This document shows positions 17,789 to 26,018 of a stretch of 59,032 nucleotides of DNA, one piece after another. The position numbers and the translations under genes are program-made. Position 1 is the stretch's first letter. Each line of letters begins with the position of its first letter. The DNA is taken from the NCBI GenBank assembly GCA_903906315.1, contig CAIVJW010000281.1, forward strand, positions 1 to 59,032, in the 5' to 3' direction. The stretch is from an uncultured delta proteobacterium. GTDB lineage: Bacteria > Myxococcota_A > Polyangia > Polyangiales > Polyangiaceae. The notes under the pieces are model-generated. The model made no database searches, had not been told where the DNA came from, and saw nothing but the letters and a program-made list of their open reading frames with translations.

Positions 17789-19006
17789 TCAGCCACGCTC
17801 TGCCACCCGAAGGACCTTCCGGACCGCTGCACAGGTATCCGCGATATCCCGGAGCGACAGCGTCGGGTGCACGACGAACATCAGGCTCGTCTCGCCGAGC
17901 TCCCTGGCTACCGGGAGCGCCTCCGACGGGCCGAGTCCGGCGGCCGTGAAAGCCTTCTCCTTGTAGATCTCGCTGCAGCTGCCAGAGAAGCAGGGTATAC
18001 CCTCGGCGCAGATCGCGCTCATGATGCGGTCCCGGTCCCACCCGCGAGCGAGGCGTTCGGGCCGAACGAAGGCGTAGAACTTGTACATCGCATGCTCGAT
18101 GCCCGCAGGAGGCTCCGGCACCCGAAGCGCTCCGATTGATCGCATCGCTGCGGCGAGCAACGCCGCATTTCGGCGGCGCGCGGCCGACCATGCGGGCAGC
18201 TTGCGCAGTTGCACTCGTCCGAGCGCCGCCTGGGGCTCCGTGAGCCGCCAGTTAGTGCCGAAGGACTCGTGAAGCCAGCGAAACCCGGGAGGGTGCGACC
18301 GCGAATACACTGCCTCGTAGCTCTTCCCGTGGTCCTTGAACTCCCATGCGCGCCGCCAGACCGCCTCGTCGTTGGTGGTGAGCATCCCGCCTTCGCCACC
18401 GGTCGTGATGATCTTGTCCTGGCAGAAGGAAAACGCGGCCGCGTCGCCGAGAGCTCCGACCGGCACCCCCCCGTAGACGGCGCCGTTCGCCTGCGCACAA
18501 TCCTCGAGCACCTTCAACCCCCGATCGCGCGCAAGGGCAACGATCGGAGCCATGTCGCAGGGCCAACCTGCGAGGTGCACACAGATTATGGCCTTGGTTC
18601 GACCCGTCAGGCCCCGTGCGATGGTCTCGGCCGTGATGTTCTGGCTGTCCCGGTCCACGTCGACCACGACAGGCGTCGCACCGCGTGCCACGCACGCGCT
18701 CGCGGAAGCGATGAACGTCCGAGCAGTGAGCACGACCTCGTCACCGGCGCAGACGCCGAGTGCGAGAAGCCCCGCCTCGAGCGCCACCGTCCCATTCGCC
18801 AGCGCCACGGCGTGCTTGCACCCCGCGGCGGCTGCGTACTCCCGCTCGAACTCGCGCCCTTCGGTCCCGGTCCAGTAGCTAACCTTGCCGGTCCGGAGTG
18901 GCCCCATGGCCGCGTCGATCTCGTCCTCATCATAGAACGGCCACGCTCCGACAGGCTCCCTCCTGACTGGAGTTCCCCCATCTACTGCCAGGCGATCTTC
19001 TTCCAT
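17789..19006 (-). CDS. DegT/DnrJ/EryC1-type PLP sugar aminotransferase (PglE-like position)
   Basis: 405 residues. The PLP Schiff-base lysine is Lys198 in SFCQDKIITTGGEGG, and Asp169 in VLEDCAQA contacts the pyridine nitrogen. The presence of Lys rather than His makes it an aminotransferase and not a ColD/E1-type 3-dehydratase. Such enzymes move an amino group from glutamate to a 4-keto or 3-keto NDP-sugar. ATG 19006 is chosen because homology starts there. It directly follows the decayed acetyltransferase and the PglC-like gene, the order seen in pglC-pglD-pglE; with the PglF-like dehydratase at 38110-40068 it could make UDP-4-amino-4,6-dideoxy-HexNAc. Action on the CDP-4-keto sugar of the next operon is a possible alternative. 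Confidence 0.88.
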   Translation of the reverse strand: MEEDRLAVDGGTPVRREPVGAWPFYDEDEIDAAMGPLRTGKVSYWTGTEGREFEREYAAAAGCKHAVALANGTVALEAGLLALGVCAGDEVVLTARTFIASASACVARGATPVVVDVDRDSQNITAETIARGLTGRTKAIICVHLAGWPCDMAPIVALARDRGLKVLEDCAQANGAVYGGVPVGALGDAAAFSFCQDKIITTGGEGGMLTTNDEAVWRRAWEFKDHGKSYEAVYSRSHPPGFRWLHESFGTNWRLTEPQAALGRVQLRKLPAWSAARRRNAALLAAAMRSIGALRVPEPPAGIEHAMYKFYAFVRPERLARGWDRDRIMSAICAEGIPCFSGSCSEIYKEKAFTAAGLGPSEALPVARELGETSLMFVVHPTLSLRDIADTCAAVRKVLRVAERG

Positions 19007-19013
19007 GGATACC

Positions 19014-19715
19014 TCACGTCTTGCTGCCGATCCCAACAGGCCCGCGGCCAACGGCGGCCGCGTCGACGCTCGGCGCCGCGACGCCCCGAGCGCCCGTGCC
19101 GACAACCCTCCGGCCACGAAACACGTCGTGACGCACAGTGGCGTGGCGGCCGAGAGGAGCGAGATCGTCGACGATCGCGGCCCGGGCGATTGTTCCCCCT
19201 GCGCGAAGCATCGCGCCGCGCCGCATCTGGAAGGTCCTGCACGCCCTCACGCCCCGAACGACATGCACGCCGCCCACGACGCACTCGCGACCGAAGTTTG
19301 CGCCCATGCTCGTGATGAAGAACTCCCCAATCCGCGCTCCGGGATCGACGAGTGCCCCGCCCGTCACGCCGGTACCGGCGCCGACGATGGCGGGCCGCGC
19401 GACCTGCGCCGGCGGATGGACCACCGACACGCTAGGAATCCCCCGCGCGCCGCGGCCCGGGTCCGACTGCGACACAGCCACTGCTATTCGCATTCGACGC
19501 GATCTCCGAGCTGACGGCTGCCCGCCGTTCCAGCGACTCGTGCCTGGGGCCAAGGACCGTGTACCCGTCCCGCGCGCGGCCCTTCCCTGCGAGGTTAGTG
19601 TCCCCGAGGAACGCGACGGCGTAGGCGCCCAACCGCTAGAACGCGTTGACGGCCGCGCGCATGGCGACTCGCCGTCGATGACGGCGCTCCTAGACGGACC
19701 CACCGAAGACATCAC
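19014..19715 (-). pseudogene. decayed PglD/NeuD-type sugar O/N-acetyltransferase
   Basis: The region lies exactly where an acetyltransferase gene would sit, starting by overlap with the PglC-like stop (GTGATG at 19710-19715). The PglD_N-like half is readable only in one frame (GAYAVAFLGDTNLAGKGRA, then DGYTVLGP and ESLERRAA, about 19632-19530) and has a TAG stop just before this. The left-handed beta-helix half is readable only in another frame (VHPPAQVARPAIVGAGTGV, GGALVDPGARIGEF, GRGARAM-like degenerate hexads, down to VVGTGARG, about 19440-19060). At least one further frame change is needed near 19680 to restore the GxGGxGR start. The catalytic His of the family, normally HECV or HDCV, reads GRECVV. 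Several independent lesions argue against a single sequencing error. Confidence 0.8.
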
Positions 19716-20320
19716 GATGCCGCCCCATGCTCGCGGACAGGGTCGAACTTCTCCATGGTGGCATGACCATTCTGGGCGATGCCCTCGCGCCCGAGCACCT
19801 TCGACAAGGTCATGAATAGAATGCGCAGGTCGAGCAGCAGCGACTGGTTGTCGACGTACCAGACATCCAGCTCGAAGCGGTCCTCCCAGCTCACCGAGTT
19901 GCGCCCGTGCACCTGTGCCCAGCCCGTGATCCCGGGGCGAACCTCGTGACGACGCGCCTGCCTCAACGTGTATCTCGGAAGGTACTCCGTGAGGAGCGGC
20001 CGCGGTCCAACGAGACTCATTTCACCCTTGAGGACGTTGATGAACTCCGGCAGCTCGTCGAGACTGGTGCTGCGCAGCCACTTGCCGAAGCGCGTCAGAC
20101 GCTGCTCGTCAGGAAGCAAATCCCCGCGGGCATCGCGCCGATCGGTCATCGTGCGAAACTTGTACATCAGAAAGGGGACGCCATTGAGCCCAGGCCGCTC
20201 CTGGGTGAAGAGGACTGGCGAACCCAGATTGATGCGCACCGCGAGTGCCGTGGATGCCGCAAGAGGTGCCGCCGCGACGCCACAAATCGCCGTGACGACT
20301 ACGTCAAAAATGCGCTTCAT
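19712..20320 (-). CDS. PglC-like monotopic phosphoglycosyl transferase (initiating enzyme)
   Basis: 202 residues, the size of the minimal PglC-type enzymes and without the extra membrane domain of WbaP/WcaJ. One N-terminal re-entrant hydrophobic helix (about residues 4-28) is followed by LFTQERPG, YKFRTM, the catalytic dyad Asp88-Glu89 in SLDELPEF, and LVGPRP at 103-108. It should transfer a sugar-1-phosphate from UDP-sugar to undecaprenyl phosphate and so start the repeat unit. MKRIFD at 20320 is the start because it overlaps the preceding stop by 4 bp and matches family starts; the longer frame to 20374 is spurious. Its neighbours (PglA-like enzyme, dead PglD, DegT aminotransferase) point to a 4-amino or bacillosamine-type substrate. 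Confidence 0.92.
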   Translation of the reverse strand: MKRIFDVVVTAICGVAAAPLAASTALAVRINLGSPVLFTQERPGLNGVPFLMYKFRTMTDRRDARGDLLPDEQRLTRFGKWLRSTSLDELPEFINVLKGEMSLVGPRPLLTEYLPRYTLRQARRHEVRPGITGWAQVHGRNSVSWEDRFELDVWYVDNQSLLLDLRILFMTLSKVLGREGIAQNGHATMEKFDPVREHGAAS

Positions 20321-21435
20321 CCGAGCCCCATGGTGCTCATCAGCTCCCGATTGATCCGTTGCACGTCGAAACACTCCTCGGCGCGAGCGCGACTCTTCGC
20401 CCCCATCGCCGCCACGACGTCCGGGCGACTGACGAGCCCGCCGAGCGCCTCTGCGAGGGCCACGCCGTTCTTCACCGGTACGAGGAGCCCGTTCTCGCCG
20501 GGCACGACGGTTTCACGACAGCCGCTCGCATCCGTCGTCACTATCGCGCGCCCGGCCGACATAGCTTCGAGCACAGTCCGCGGCATGCCCTCGTGGTACG
20601 AAGGCAGCACGTAGACGTGACACCCGGCCAGGTGCGGGCGAACGTCCTCGCACTGACCGAGGTATTCAACCGCGGAGGCACCAGCCCACGACCGAAGGTC
20701 GTCAATGCGGACGCCGTCGCTCGACGGATCCTCTGGCCCCAGGAGTCGAAACGACGCGGACGGGGTGCGCCGCTTCACGATCGACGCAGCCTCCACGTAT
20801 TCGCGCAATCCCTTGGCGCGAAGCAAGCGCGCGATCATGAGAAACACAGTAGGTCCATCCGGTAGCGGCACGACAGGGAATCTCTGGAGATTGACGCCGG
20901 AGCCGTTCACGATGCGACACCTCCCCGGCTCGACGATGCGGCGCTCGTTGAAGCCTCGTTGGTCGTCCGGGTTCTGGAAGAACACTCGTTCCGCGCGCGT
21001 GAGCGCGGACCGGTAGAGCCGCACGACCACACTCGTCAACGCGCGCCGCGCGACCCCTCCCGCCTGCAAGGCGAGACCGAGTCCCGTGATCATCGGGAAG
21101 TACCGCGCAGCCCCTCGCAGAGAGCGCAACGCGAGCCCGCCCCATATCACGGGCTTGATCGTGTACGCGAATACAACATCGGGACGGACCTCCTGGAGGC
21201 CACGGCGGAGCGACCAGAAGGTGGCGGCGTCGTCCCGCGGGTCCATGCCGCTTCGGCTGATGTGATAGGGGCGGAACGAGATTCCAAGCGCCTCGATTCG
21301 GGCAACGGTGGCGGCGTCGGTCGGTGCTGCCATGCCGATCACTTCATGTCCCCGCCCGCGGAGCGCGGTGATGAAATCGCCGCGAAAATTCACAAGCGAC
21401 GAGGCGAGCCCCCCGATGACGAGAACCCTAGCCAA
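20317..21435 (-). CDS. GT4-family glycosyltransferase (PglA-like)
   Basis: 372 residues of GT-B fold. It starts MARVLVIGGLASSLVNFRGD; the phrases MITGLGLAL, NGSGVNLQRFP, FLMIARLLRAKG and the donor-site E-x7-E in HEGMPRTVLEAM are characteristic of GT4 enzymes close to PglA/WbpU-type transferases that act right after the phosphoglycosyl transferase. It overlaps asnB by 8 bp upstream and the PglC-like gene by 4 bp downstream. Likely role: addition of the second sugar of the lipid-linked repeat unit. Donor specificity cannot be read from sequence. Confidence 0.9.
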   Translation of the reverse strand: MARVLVIGGLASSLVNFRGDFITALRGRGHEVIGMAAPTDAATVARIEALGISFRPYHISRSGMDPRDDAATFWSLRRGLQEVRPDVVFAYTIKPVIWGGLALRSLRGAARYFPMITGLGLALQAGGVARRALTSVVVRLYRSALTRAERVFFQNPDDQRGFNERRIVEPGRCRIVNGSGVNLQRFPVVPLPDGPTVFLMIARLLRAKGLREYVEAASIVKRRTPSASFRLLGPEDPSSDGVRIDDLRSWAGASAVEYLGQCEDVRPHLAGCHVYVLPSYHEGMPRTVLEAMSAGRAIVTTDASGCRETVVPGENGLLVPVKNGVALAEALGGLVSRPDVVAAMGAKSRARAEECFDVQRINRELMSTMGLG

Positions 21436-23392
21436 CGCGGCCCCCCGGCGCCTTCTCGTTCGCCAACCATGCCTGGAACATGAGCACGTCCCACAGGTGG
21501 TACTGCCAGTTCCTCGCGCCGGACTGGTGCTCCACCCACTTCTCCCTAATGAGTTTGCTGTTCAACATGCCCTCGCGTCGCAACCGCTCCTCACTCAGAA
21601 GTTCCTCCGCCCACCCGCGCAGAGGCCCTCGGAGCCACGCATCGATAGGGATGCCGAAGCCCTGCTTGGGACGCTCGATCAGCCGCTGGGGCACGTATTT
21701 GTACAGAACCTTGCGAAGCACCCACTTGCCGACGCCACCGCGAAGTTTGAGGCCCAAAGGAAGTCTCCACGCGAACTCCACGACGCGATGGTCCAGGAAA
21801 GGAACGCGCGTCTCCAGAGATACCCCCATAGCAGCCCGGTCGACCTTGGTGAGGATGTCGTCCGGCAGGTAGGTGAGCTGGTCGAGCGCCATCATTCTTG
21901 AAACGTCGCCGTCGAGGCGCGGATGACGAGAAGGATCCGTGAGCATGGTCAACGGCTCGATGGAGCTAGCAACGACGGCCGAAGGGTCTCGCCAATGCGA
22001 CACCAATCCATGGTATAGCTGCTCGACGGTGCGACTCGCCAGGACGCCGGCGCCCTTATGCAGCTTGTCGCCGAGGAGCGCGACACGCTGGACGCCCGGC
22101 AAGCGCGACAAGATTGGTGCCATCGCGTCGAACGCGTGAGGAGGAATGGATGTGATCAGGTTCGCCATCCTCGTCCGGACGCCGACCGGTACGCGCGAAA
22201 GGCTCCGCCAGGCTTTCTGGGTGATGACGTATCGATTGTAGCCGGCAAATAGCTCGTCTCCCGCGTCCCCAGAGAGACTCACGGTCACATGGCGCCGAGC
22301 CAGGGCCGACAGCAAGAATGTTGGAACCTGCGAAGAGTCGGCAAACGGCTCATCGTAGAGCGTCGGGAGGAGAGGAATTACATCAATCGCCTGCTGTGGG
22401 GTGACGTAGAGCTCGGTGTGATCAGTGCCAAGATGGCGCGCGACGGCCTTGGCGTGTTCGGCCTCGTTGTAGGCCTGCTCCTGAAAGCCGATCGTGAACG
22501 TTCGGATCGGCACGGTGCTCTGAGCCTGCATGAGGGCAACGATTGCCGAGGAGTCGACGCCGCCCGAAAGAAACGCTCCGAGCGGCACGTCCGAAAGCAT
22601 CTGCTGTCGGACGGCTCGTCGGAGCAAGAACTCGAGTTGCTCGATCGCCTCTTCGTCTGAGCCGACGAACGGATCCCGCTGCCCCAGCTCCGCTGCCTCG
22701 TTGACGCTCCAGTAGGCGACGGGCTGCGGGTCCTCGCGCCCGGTCCGAACCTTGAGGTATGTGCCTGGAAAGAGCTTGTGAACGCCGCTGTAGATGCTGT
22801 GGGGCGTCGGAATGTAGTTGTGACGGAACAACAGCGCGAGCGCATTGCGGTCGATCACTCCGCCGAACGACGGATGCGCCCGAAGCGCCTTGAGCTCCGA
22901 ACCGAAGAGGAAAGTACCCCCGCAACGCCCGTAGTAGAGAGGCTTCTCGCCAAGGCGGTCGCGCGCCAGCACGAGCTCCCGATGCTGCCTGTCCCACAGC
23001 GCGAGCGCGAACATTCCGACGAACCGCTTGAGCGAATCTTCCAGCCCGTAGTCCTCGAACGCCGCGAGCATCACCTCGGTGTCGGAATGGCCCCGCCACG
23101 TCCGCGCCCCGGTGCGCTCCAGCTCGGCGCGAATCTCTAGATAGTTGTAGATTTCGCCGTTGAAAACCAGAACGTACCGTCCGGAGGCCGACACCATCGG
23201 CTGCGCACCCTCGGCCGTGAGATCGAGAATCGCCAGGCGCCGATGCCCGAGCGCCACCCCCGCGTCACCATCTACCCAGCTAGCGCCCGCGTCGGGACCG
23301 CGGTGGGTGATCCGGTCCGTCATACGACGAATCAACTCGTCGGGTGAGCCCTCCAAGCGGTGGTCCGTCAAGAAGCCAGCGATCCCACACAT
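21428..23392 (-). CDS. asnB: glutamine-hydrolysing asparagine synthase-type amidotransferase
   Basis: 654 residues. Cys2 (MCGIAGF) is the class II glutaminase nucleophile; HRGPDAG and FNGEIYNY follow in the N-terminal domain. The synthetase domain has the PP-loop SGGVDSS at about 273-279 and later GDAGDELFAGYNRY and RVPFLDHRVVE. Besides asparagine formation, AsnB homologues in surface-sugar loci (for example WbpS in Pseudomonas aeruginosa) amidate uronic acid residues. As this copy sits between two glycosyltransferase genes, 6 bp after one and overlapping the other, amidation of the predicted diacetamido-uronic acid is a reasonable inference. Confidence 0.92.
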   Translation of the reverse strand: MCGIAGFLTDHRLEGSPDELIRRMTDRITHRGPDAGASWVDGDAGVALGHRRLAILDLTAEGAQPMVSASGRYVLVFNGEIYNYLEIRAELERTGARTWRGHSDTEVMLAAFEDYGLEDSLKRFVGMFALALWDRQHRELVLARDRLGEKPLYYGRCGGTFLFGSELKALRAHPSFGGVIDRNALALLFRHNYIPTPHSIYSGVHKLFPGTYLKVRTGREDPQPVAYWSVNEAAELGQRDPFVGSDEEAIEQLEFLLRRAVRQQMLSDVPLGAFLSGGVDSSAIVALMQAQSTVPIRTFTIGFQEQAYNEAEHAKAVARHLGTDHTELYVTPQQAIDVIPLLPTLYDEPFADSSQVPTFLLSALARRHVTVSLSGDAGDELFAGYNRYVITQKAWRSLSRVPVGVRTRMANLITSIPPHAFDAMAPILSRLPGVQRVALLGDKLHKGAGVLASRTVEQLYHGLVSHWRDPSAVVASSIEPLTMLTDPSRHPRLDGDVSRMMALDQLTYLPDDILTKVDRAAMGVSLETRVPFLDHRVVEFAWRLPLGLKLRGGVGKWVLRKVLYKYVPQRLIERPKQGFGIPIDAWLRGPLRGWAEELLSEERLRREGMLNSKLIREKWVEHQSGARNWQYHLWDVLMFQAWLANEKAPGGRVG

Positions 23393-23398
23393 CAGCGA

Positions 23399-24544
23399 CT
23401 ACCCGTGCCCTTGGCTCAACACTTCTTCGTAAAGTGCTTCGTACTTGCTCACCACGGACGCAAGCGAAAACCCCTCGATGACCCGTCGGCGCGCCGCCTC
23501 GCCGAGCGCCCGGCGCCCGTCGGCACCGAGCTCGATCAACTCGGCCCAAGCAGCCGCGAGCGCCTCCGGCGCGCGCGCCGGGACCACTCTCCCCGTTTCG
23601 GCGACGATCCACGCCGAGTCCCCCACGTCCGTCACGACGCACGGAACTCCGCAGCTCATTGCCTCGCCGACGACGTTGGCGAACCCCTCCGCCTTCGAGG
23701 AGGACGTCGCGACGTCCATGGCCGCCGTGAGCCGCGCCACGTCGTCGCGACGGCCCAGCAGCGACACGGCACGACGAAGCCGAAGGTCCGTGAGCTGATC
23801 GACGAGCTCTCGATTGCCTGCGTCGACGCCATCCCCGACCAAGACGAAGCGCACATCGGGGTGCGTCCGCAGCAGATCGGTCGCCGCTCGGAGAAAGCCC
23901 GCATGGTCCTTGACGGGGTGATACCGTCCTACGAGGCCAATCAGCACCGTGTCAGGCGCCACCCCCAGCTCGGAACGCACAGATCGCCGGGCGTCCTCGG
24001 AGGGCGTGAACTCCTCGGTGTCGAAGCCGTTCGGAAGCAGCCGCCACTTCTCCGGGGGAAAGCCGAGACCCGCTTCGTGGGCACGGGCGCTGCTCCGCGA
24101 GTTGTTGACGATGCGCGCCGGCAAGAACGACAACCGTGCGCCAAGCCAGACGACCATCGAGGTCAGCGGCCGGTCGAGCTCGAGCCCGTGGCGGGTCTCG
24201 CGGATGTTCCAGAGGACCGCACGACGCCCCGGAGCGAGGAGACTGCCGAGCTGCCCAGCAAGATTCCCATGATACATCCAGCCCTGAACGATCTCCGGCT
24301 GATACCTGAACATCAGCTGCACGAGACTGGCCAATCCGGCCAAGCTCCCCGTACCACGCCGCATGCCGAGCGCGTGAACCGGAATGCCCTGCGCCTCGAT
24401 CCGCGGCCCAATCTCGCCGCCGCCCGTGAGCGACACCACGATAGCTCTGAAGCGTCGACGGTCCATCCGTGAGACGAGCTTAAGAAGCATCGTCTCCGCT
24501 CCGCCGGTCGCGAGACCCGTAATGATGTGCATGATGCAAATCAT
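23399..24544 (-). CDS. GT4-family glycosyltransferase
   Basis: 381 residues if translation starts at ATG 24544 (MICIMHIITGLATGGAE); an internal ATG four codons later is also possible. The open frame extends to 25024, but those residues are low-complexity Arg/Gly and overlap the EpsG gene, so they are rejected. GT-B features include LLPNGFDTEEF, LIGLVGRYHPVKDH, VLVGDG and the E-x7-E motif in KAEGFANVVGEAM followed by VVTDVGDSA. It is noticeably similar to the glycosyltransferase at 33203-34348, which shares the EGFxNVVxEAMxCGV and VVTDVGDSA segments. First gene of block B; a 403-bp gap lies upstream. Confidence 0.9.
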   Translation of the reverse strand: MICIMHIITGLATGGAETMLLKLVSRMDRRRFRAIVVSLTGGGEIGPRIEAQGIPVHALGMRRGTGSLAGLASLVQLMFRYQPEIVQGWMYHGNLAGQLGSLLAPGRRAVLWNIRETRHGLELDRPLTSMVVWLGARLSFLPARIVNNSRSSARAHEAGLGFPPEKWRLLPNGFDTEEFTPSEDARRSVRSELGVAPDTVLIGLVGRYHPVKDHAGFLRAATDLLRTHPDVRFVLVGDGVDAGNRELVDQLTDLRLRRAVSLLGRRDDVARLTAAMDVATSSSKAEGFANVVGEAMSCGVPCVVTDVGDSAWIVAETGRVVPARAPEALAAAWAELIELGADGRRALGEAARRRVIEGFSLASVVSKYEALYEEVLSQGHG

Positions 24545-24947
24545 GCGAGGGCGCCTCGCGACTGCAGCCAGACACGACACGCGAGCGCCTCTCCGCGACT
24601 CGGTCGCAACCCCGCCACGTGAGCCCCCCCGCGCGCTTCGTGAGGAACGCCACCCCGCGCGCGATCGGAGGAAGCCCGCCTCGCGTCGCTCGCCGGGCGA
24701 AGCCTCGCCCGAACCATCCGGCGGACGGTAAGCCTCGCGCTGCTGCCGCGGAACGCGGCAGCCGACTGCTCCACGGAACCCGATCGGGGCCAAAGAGAGG
24801 TTACCGCGAGGCCTCGGCTCAGATACACTTTTGCCAGTGTACCACGCAGAGACCAACGAGCACAAGGCACTCGTCGACCTGACTCCTTCGGGGAAAAATG
24901 CAACGCGCGCCGACCAGTCGGCGCCGATCCCCGCCGGCGAACTGCGC
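24545..24947. other. 403-bp intergenic gap, leader/promoter region of block B
   Basis: No gene is supported here: frames on both strands are Arg/Gly-rich without motifs. It separates the EpsG stop from the first glycosyltransferase of block B, so it probably holds a promoter read leftwards. It contains a 10-bp palindrome CGAGGCCTCG at 24807-24816 and an inverted repeat at 24824-24841. The stretch around 24820-24900 is visibly less GC-rich than its surroundings. Confidence 0.4.
24824..24841. promoter_or_regulatory. inverted repeat, possible operator
   Basis: TACACT (24824-24829) and AGTGTA (24836-24841) form perfect 6-bp arms around TTTGCC. An AT-richer dyad of this size with a half-turn spacer is what a dimeric regulator would bind. 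It lies about 280 bp upstream of the glycosyltransferase start at 24544. Regulator unknown. Confidence 0.3.
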
Positions 24948-26018
24948 TCAACGCCCAAGGATCGATGTCCACCGCCCAAGCCAGCTATCCTCACTCCAGG
25001 CGATCTTCTCTCCCTCGTTGACAAGCGAGAGCACCAAGAAGCAAAGCCACGCCGCCGCGGCCAATTTTCCGCGCAGCTTCCTGAGACTACGTGACAGCAC
25101 GATGCTCACCATGGCGTTGCACATGCCGAACAGGCGAGCCGCAGCCTCGTGAAAAAATGTGACCACAAACGATGTGATAACCATCGCGATGGCCACGTCA
25201 TGGATCCTGCGCCCGTCTTCGTCCCCCGCGCCCGGACGGCCGAGGTAGAGAGCCAGCCCATACTGCGGCACAGCGAGGACGTAAAACTTGTAGTTCAAGC
25301 TGTTCTGGAACGAGTACGATGAACGACGGCCAAACTCGACCATTCGAAACGTCCCGAGCAGCTCGGGGAATACCACCATGACAGCCAGCGACGCAATGAC
25401 CACCAGGACGATGGCTTCGGCGCGCTTCCGCGTGGATAGAAACCCGACAGTGGCGATCAGGACCAGCAGGAAGGACGTGTGAACCAAGGCCGCCAGACCT
25501 GCGCCCAGCCAGATCGCGGACCGCGGGCGGGCGCGGCCGAGCGCGGAGACGGCGAGGAAGAGCGACAGCGCCACTCCTTGCCGGATCTGGTTGAAATACA
25601 TCTGGGGACCGATGAGGACGTCCAGCACAAACGTGGCCAGCACGAAAGCGGCCACCCCTCCAGAAAGCGTCGCACTGCCATAGAGAAAGCCAGCGACGCT
25701 GATCGCGATTGTGAGACGCAACGCTTGCTCGTCACCAAGCAGGTCACCTGCGAACGGCGCGTACGCCACCCAGAGCGGCTCCTCGACGATGCGAACCCAG
25801 ACGCTCGGCGAACTCTCGATGGCACCGTAGCCACCGAAGTAGTTGAGGTAGGCCCAGTCGTCGGGCGCGACGCCGATCTGGCGCCCGGACATCAGCACGA
25901 CGAGCGCGAGGATGGCCACCCAGCTGAGGATTCCTATTCCGGCAAACCGGGCAGGGATCTGGAGCCAGGTCCAGGACCTCTCGCCGGTCGAATCCGCCTG
26001 CCGAGGAGCTCCGATCAT
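24948..26018 (-). CDS. EpsG-family membrane protein (Wzy-like polymerase)
   Basis: 356 residues with about nine to ten hydrophobic segments. EpsG-type signatures are the early loop DDWAYLNYFGGYGA, then EPLW (here EEPLWVAY), and the conserved NQIRQGVALSLF after the central helices. EpsG proteins are integral membrane proteins of exopolysaccharide loci and are regarded as polymerases of the Wzy type. The ATG overlaps the stop of the large exported protein by 4 bp. As the polymerase/ligase-like protein at 592-3258 also exists, the two may serve polymerisation and transfer, or two different polymers. Confidence 0.85.
   Translation of the reverse strand: MIGAPRQADSTGERSWTWLQIPARFAGIGILSWVAILALVVLMSGRQIGVAPDDWAYLNYFGGYGAIESSPSVWVRIVEEPLWVAYAPFAGDLLGDEQALRLTIAISVAGFLYGSATLSGGVAAFVLATFVLDVLIGPQMYFNQIRQGVALSLFLAVSALGRARPRSAIWLGAGLAALVHTSFLLVLIATVGFLSTRKRAEAIVLVVIASLAVMVVFPELLGTFRMVEFGRRSSYSFQNSLNYKFYVLAVPQYGLALYLGRPGAGDEDGRRIHDVAIAMVITSFVVTFFHEAAARLFGMCNAMVSIVLSRSLRKLRGKLAAAAWLCFLVLSLVNEGEKIAWSEDSWLGRWTSILGR

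Noticed and set aside
17789-19006. ColD/E1-type 3-dehydratase for a CDP-3,6-dideoxyhexose
   Set aside because: These enzymes have His instead of the PLP lysine; here Lys198 is present.
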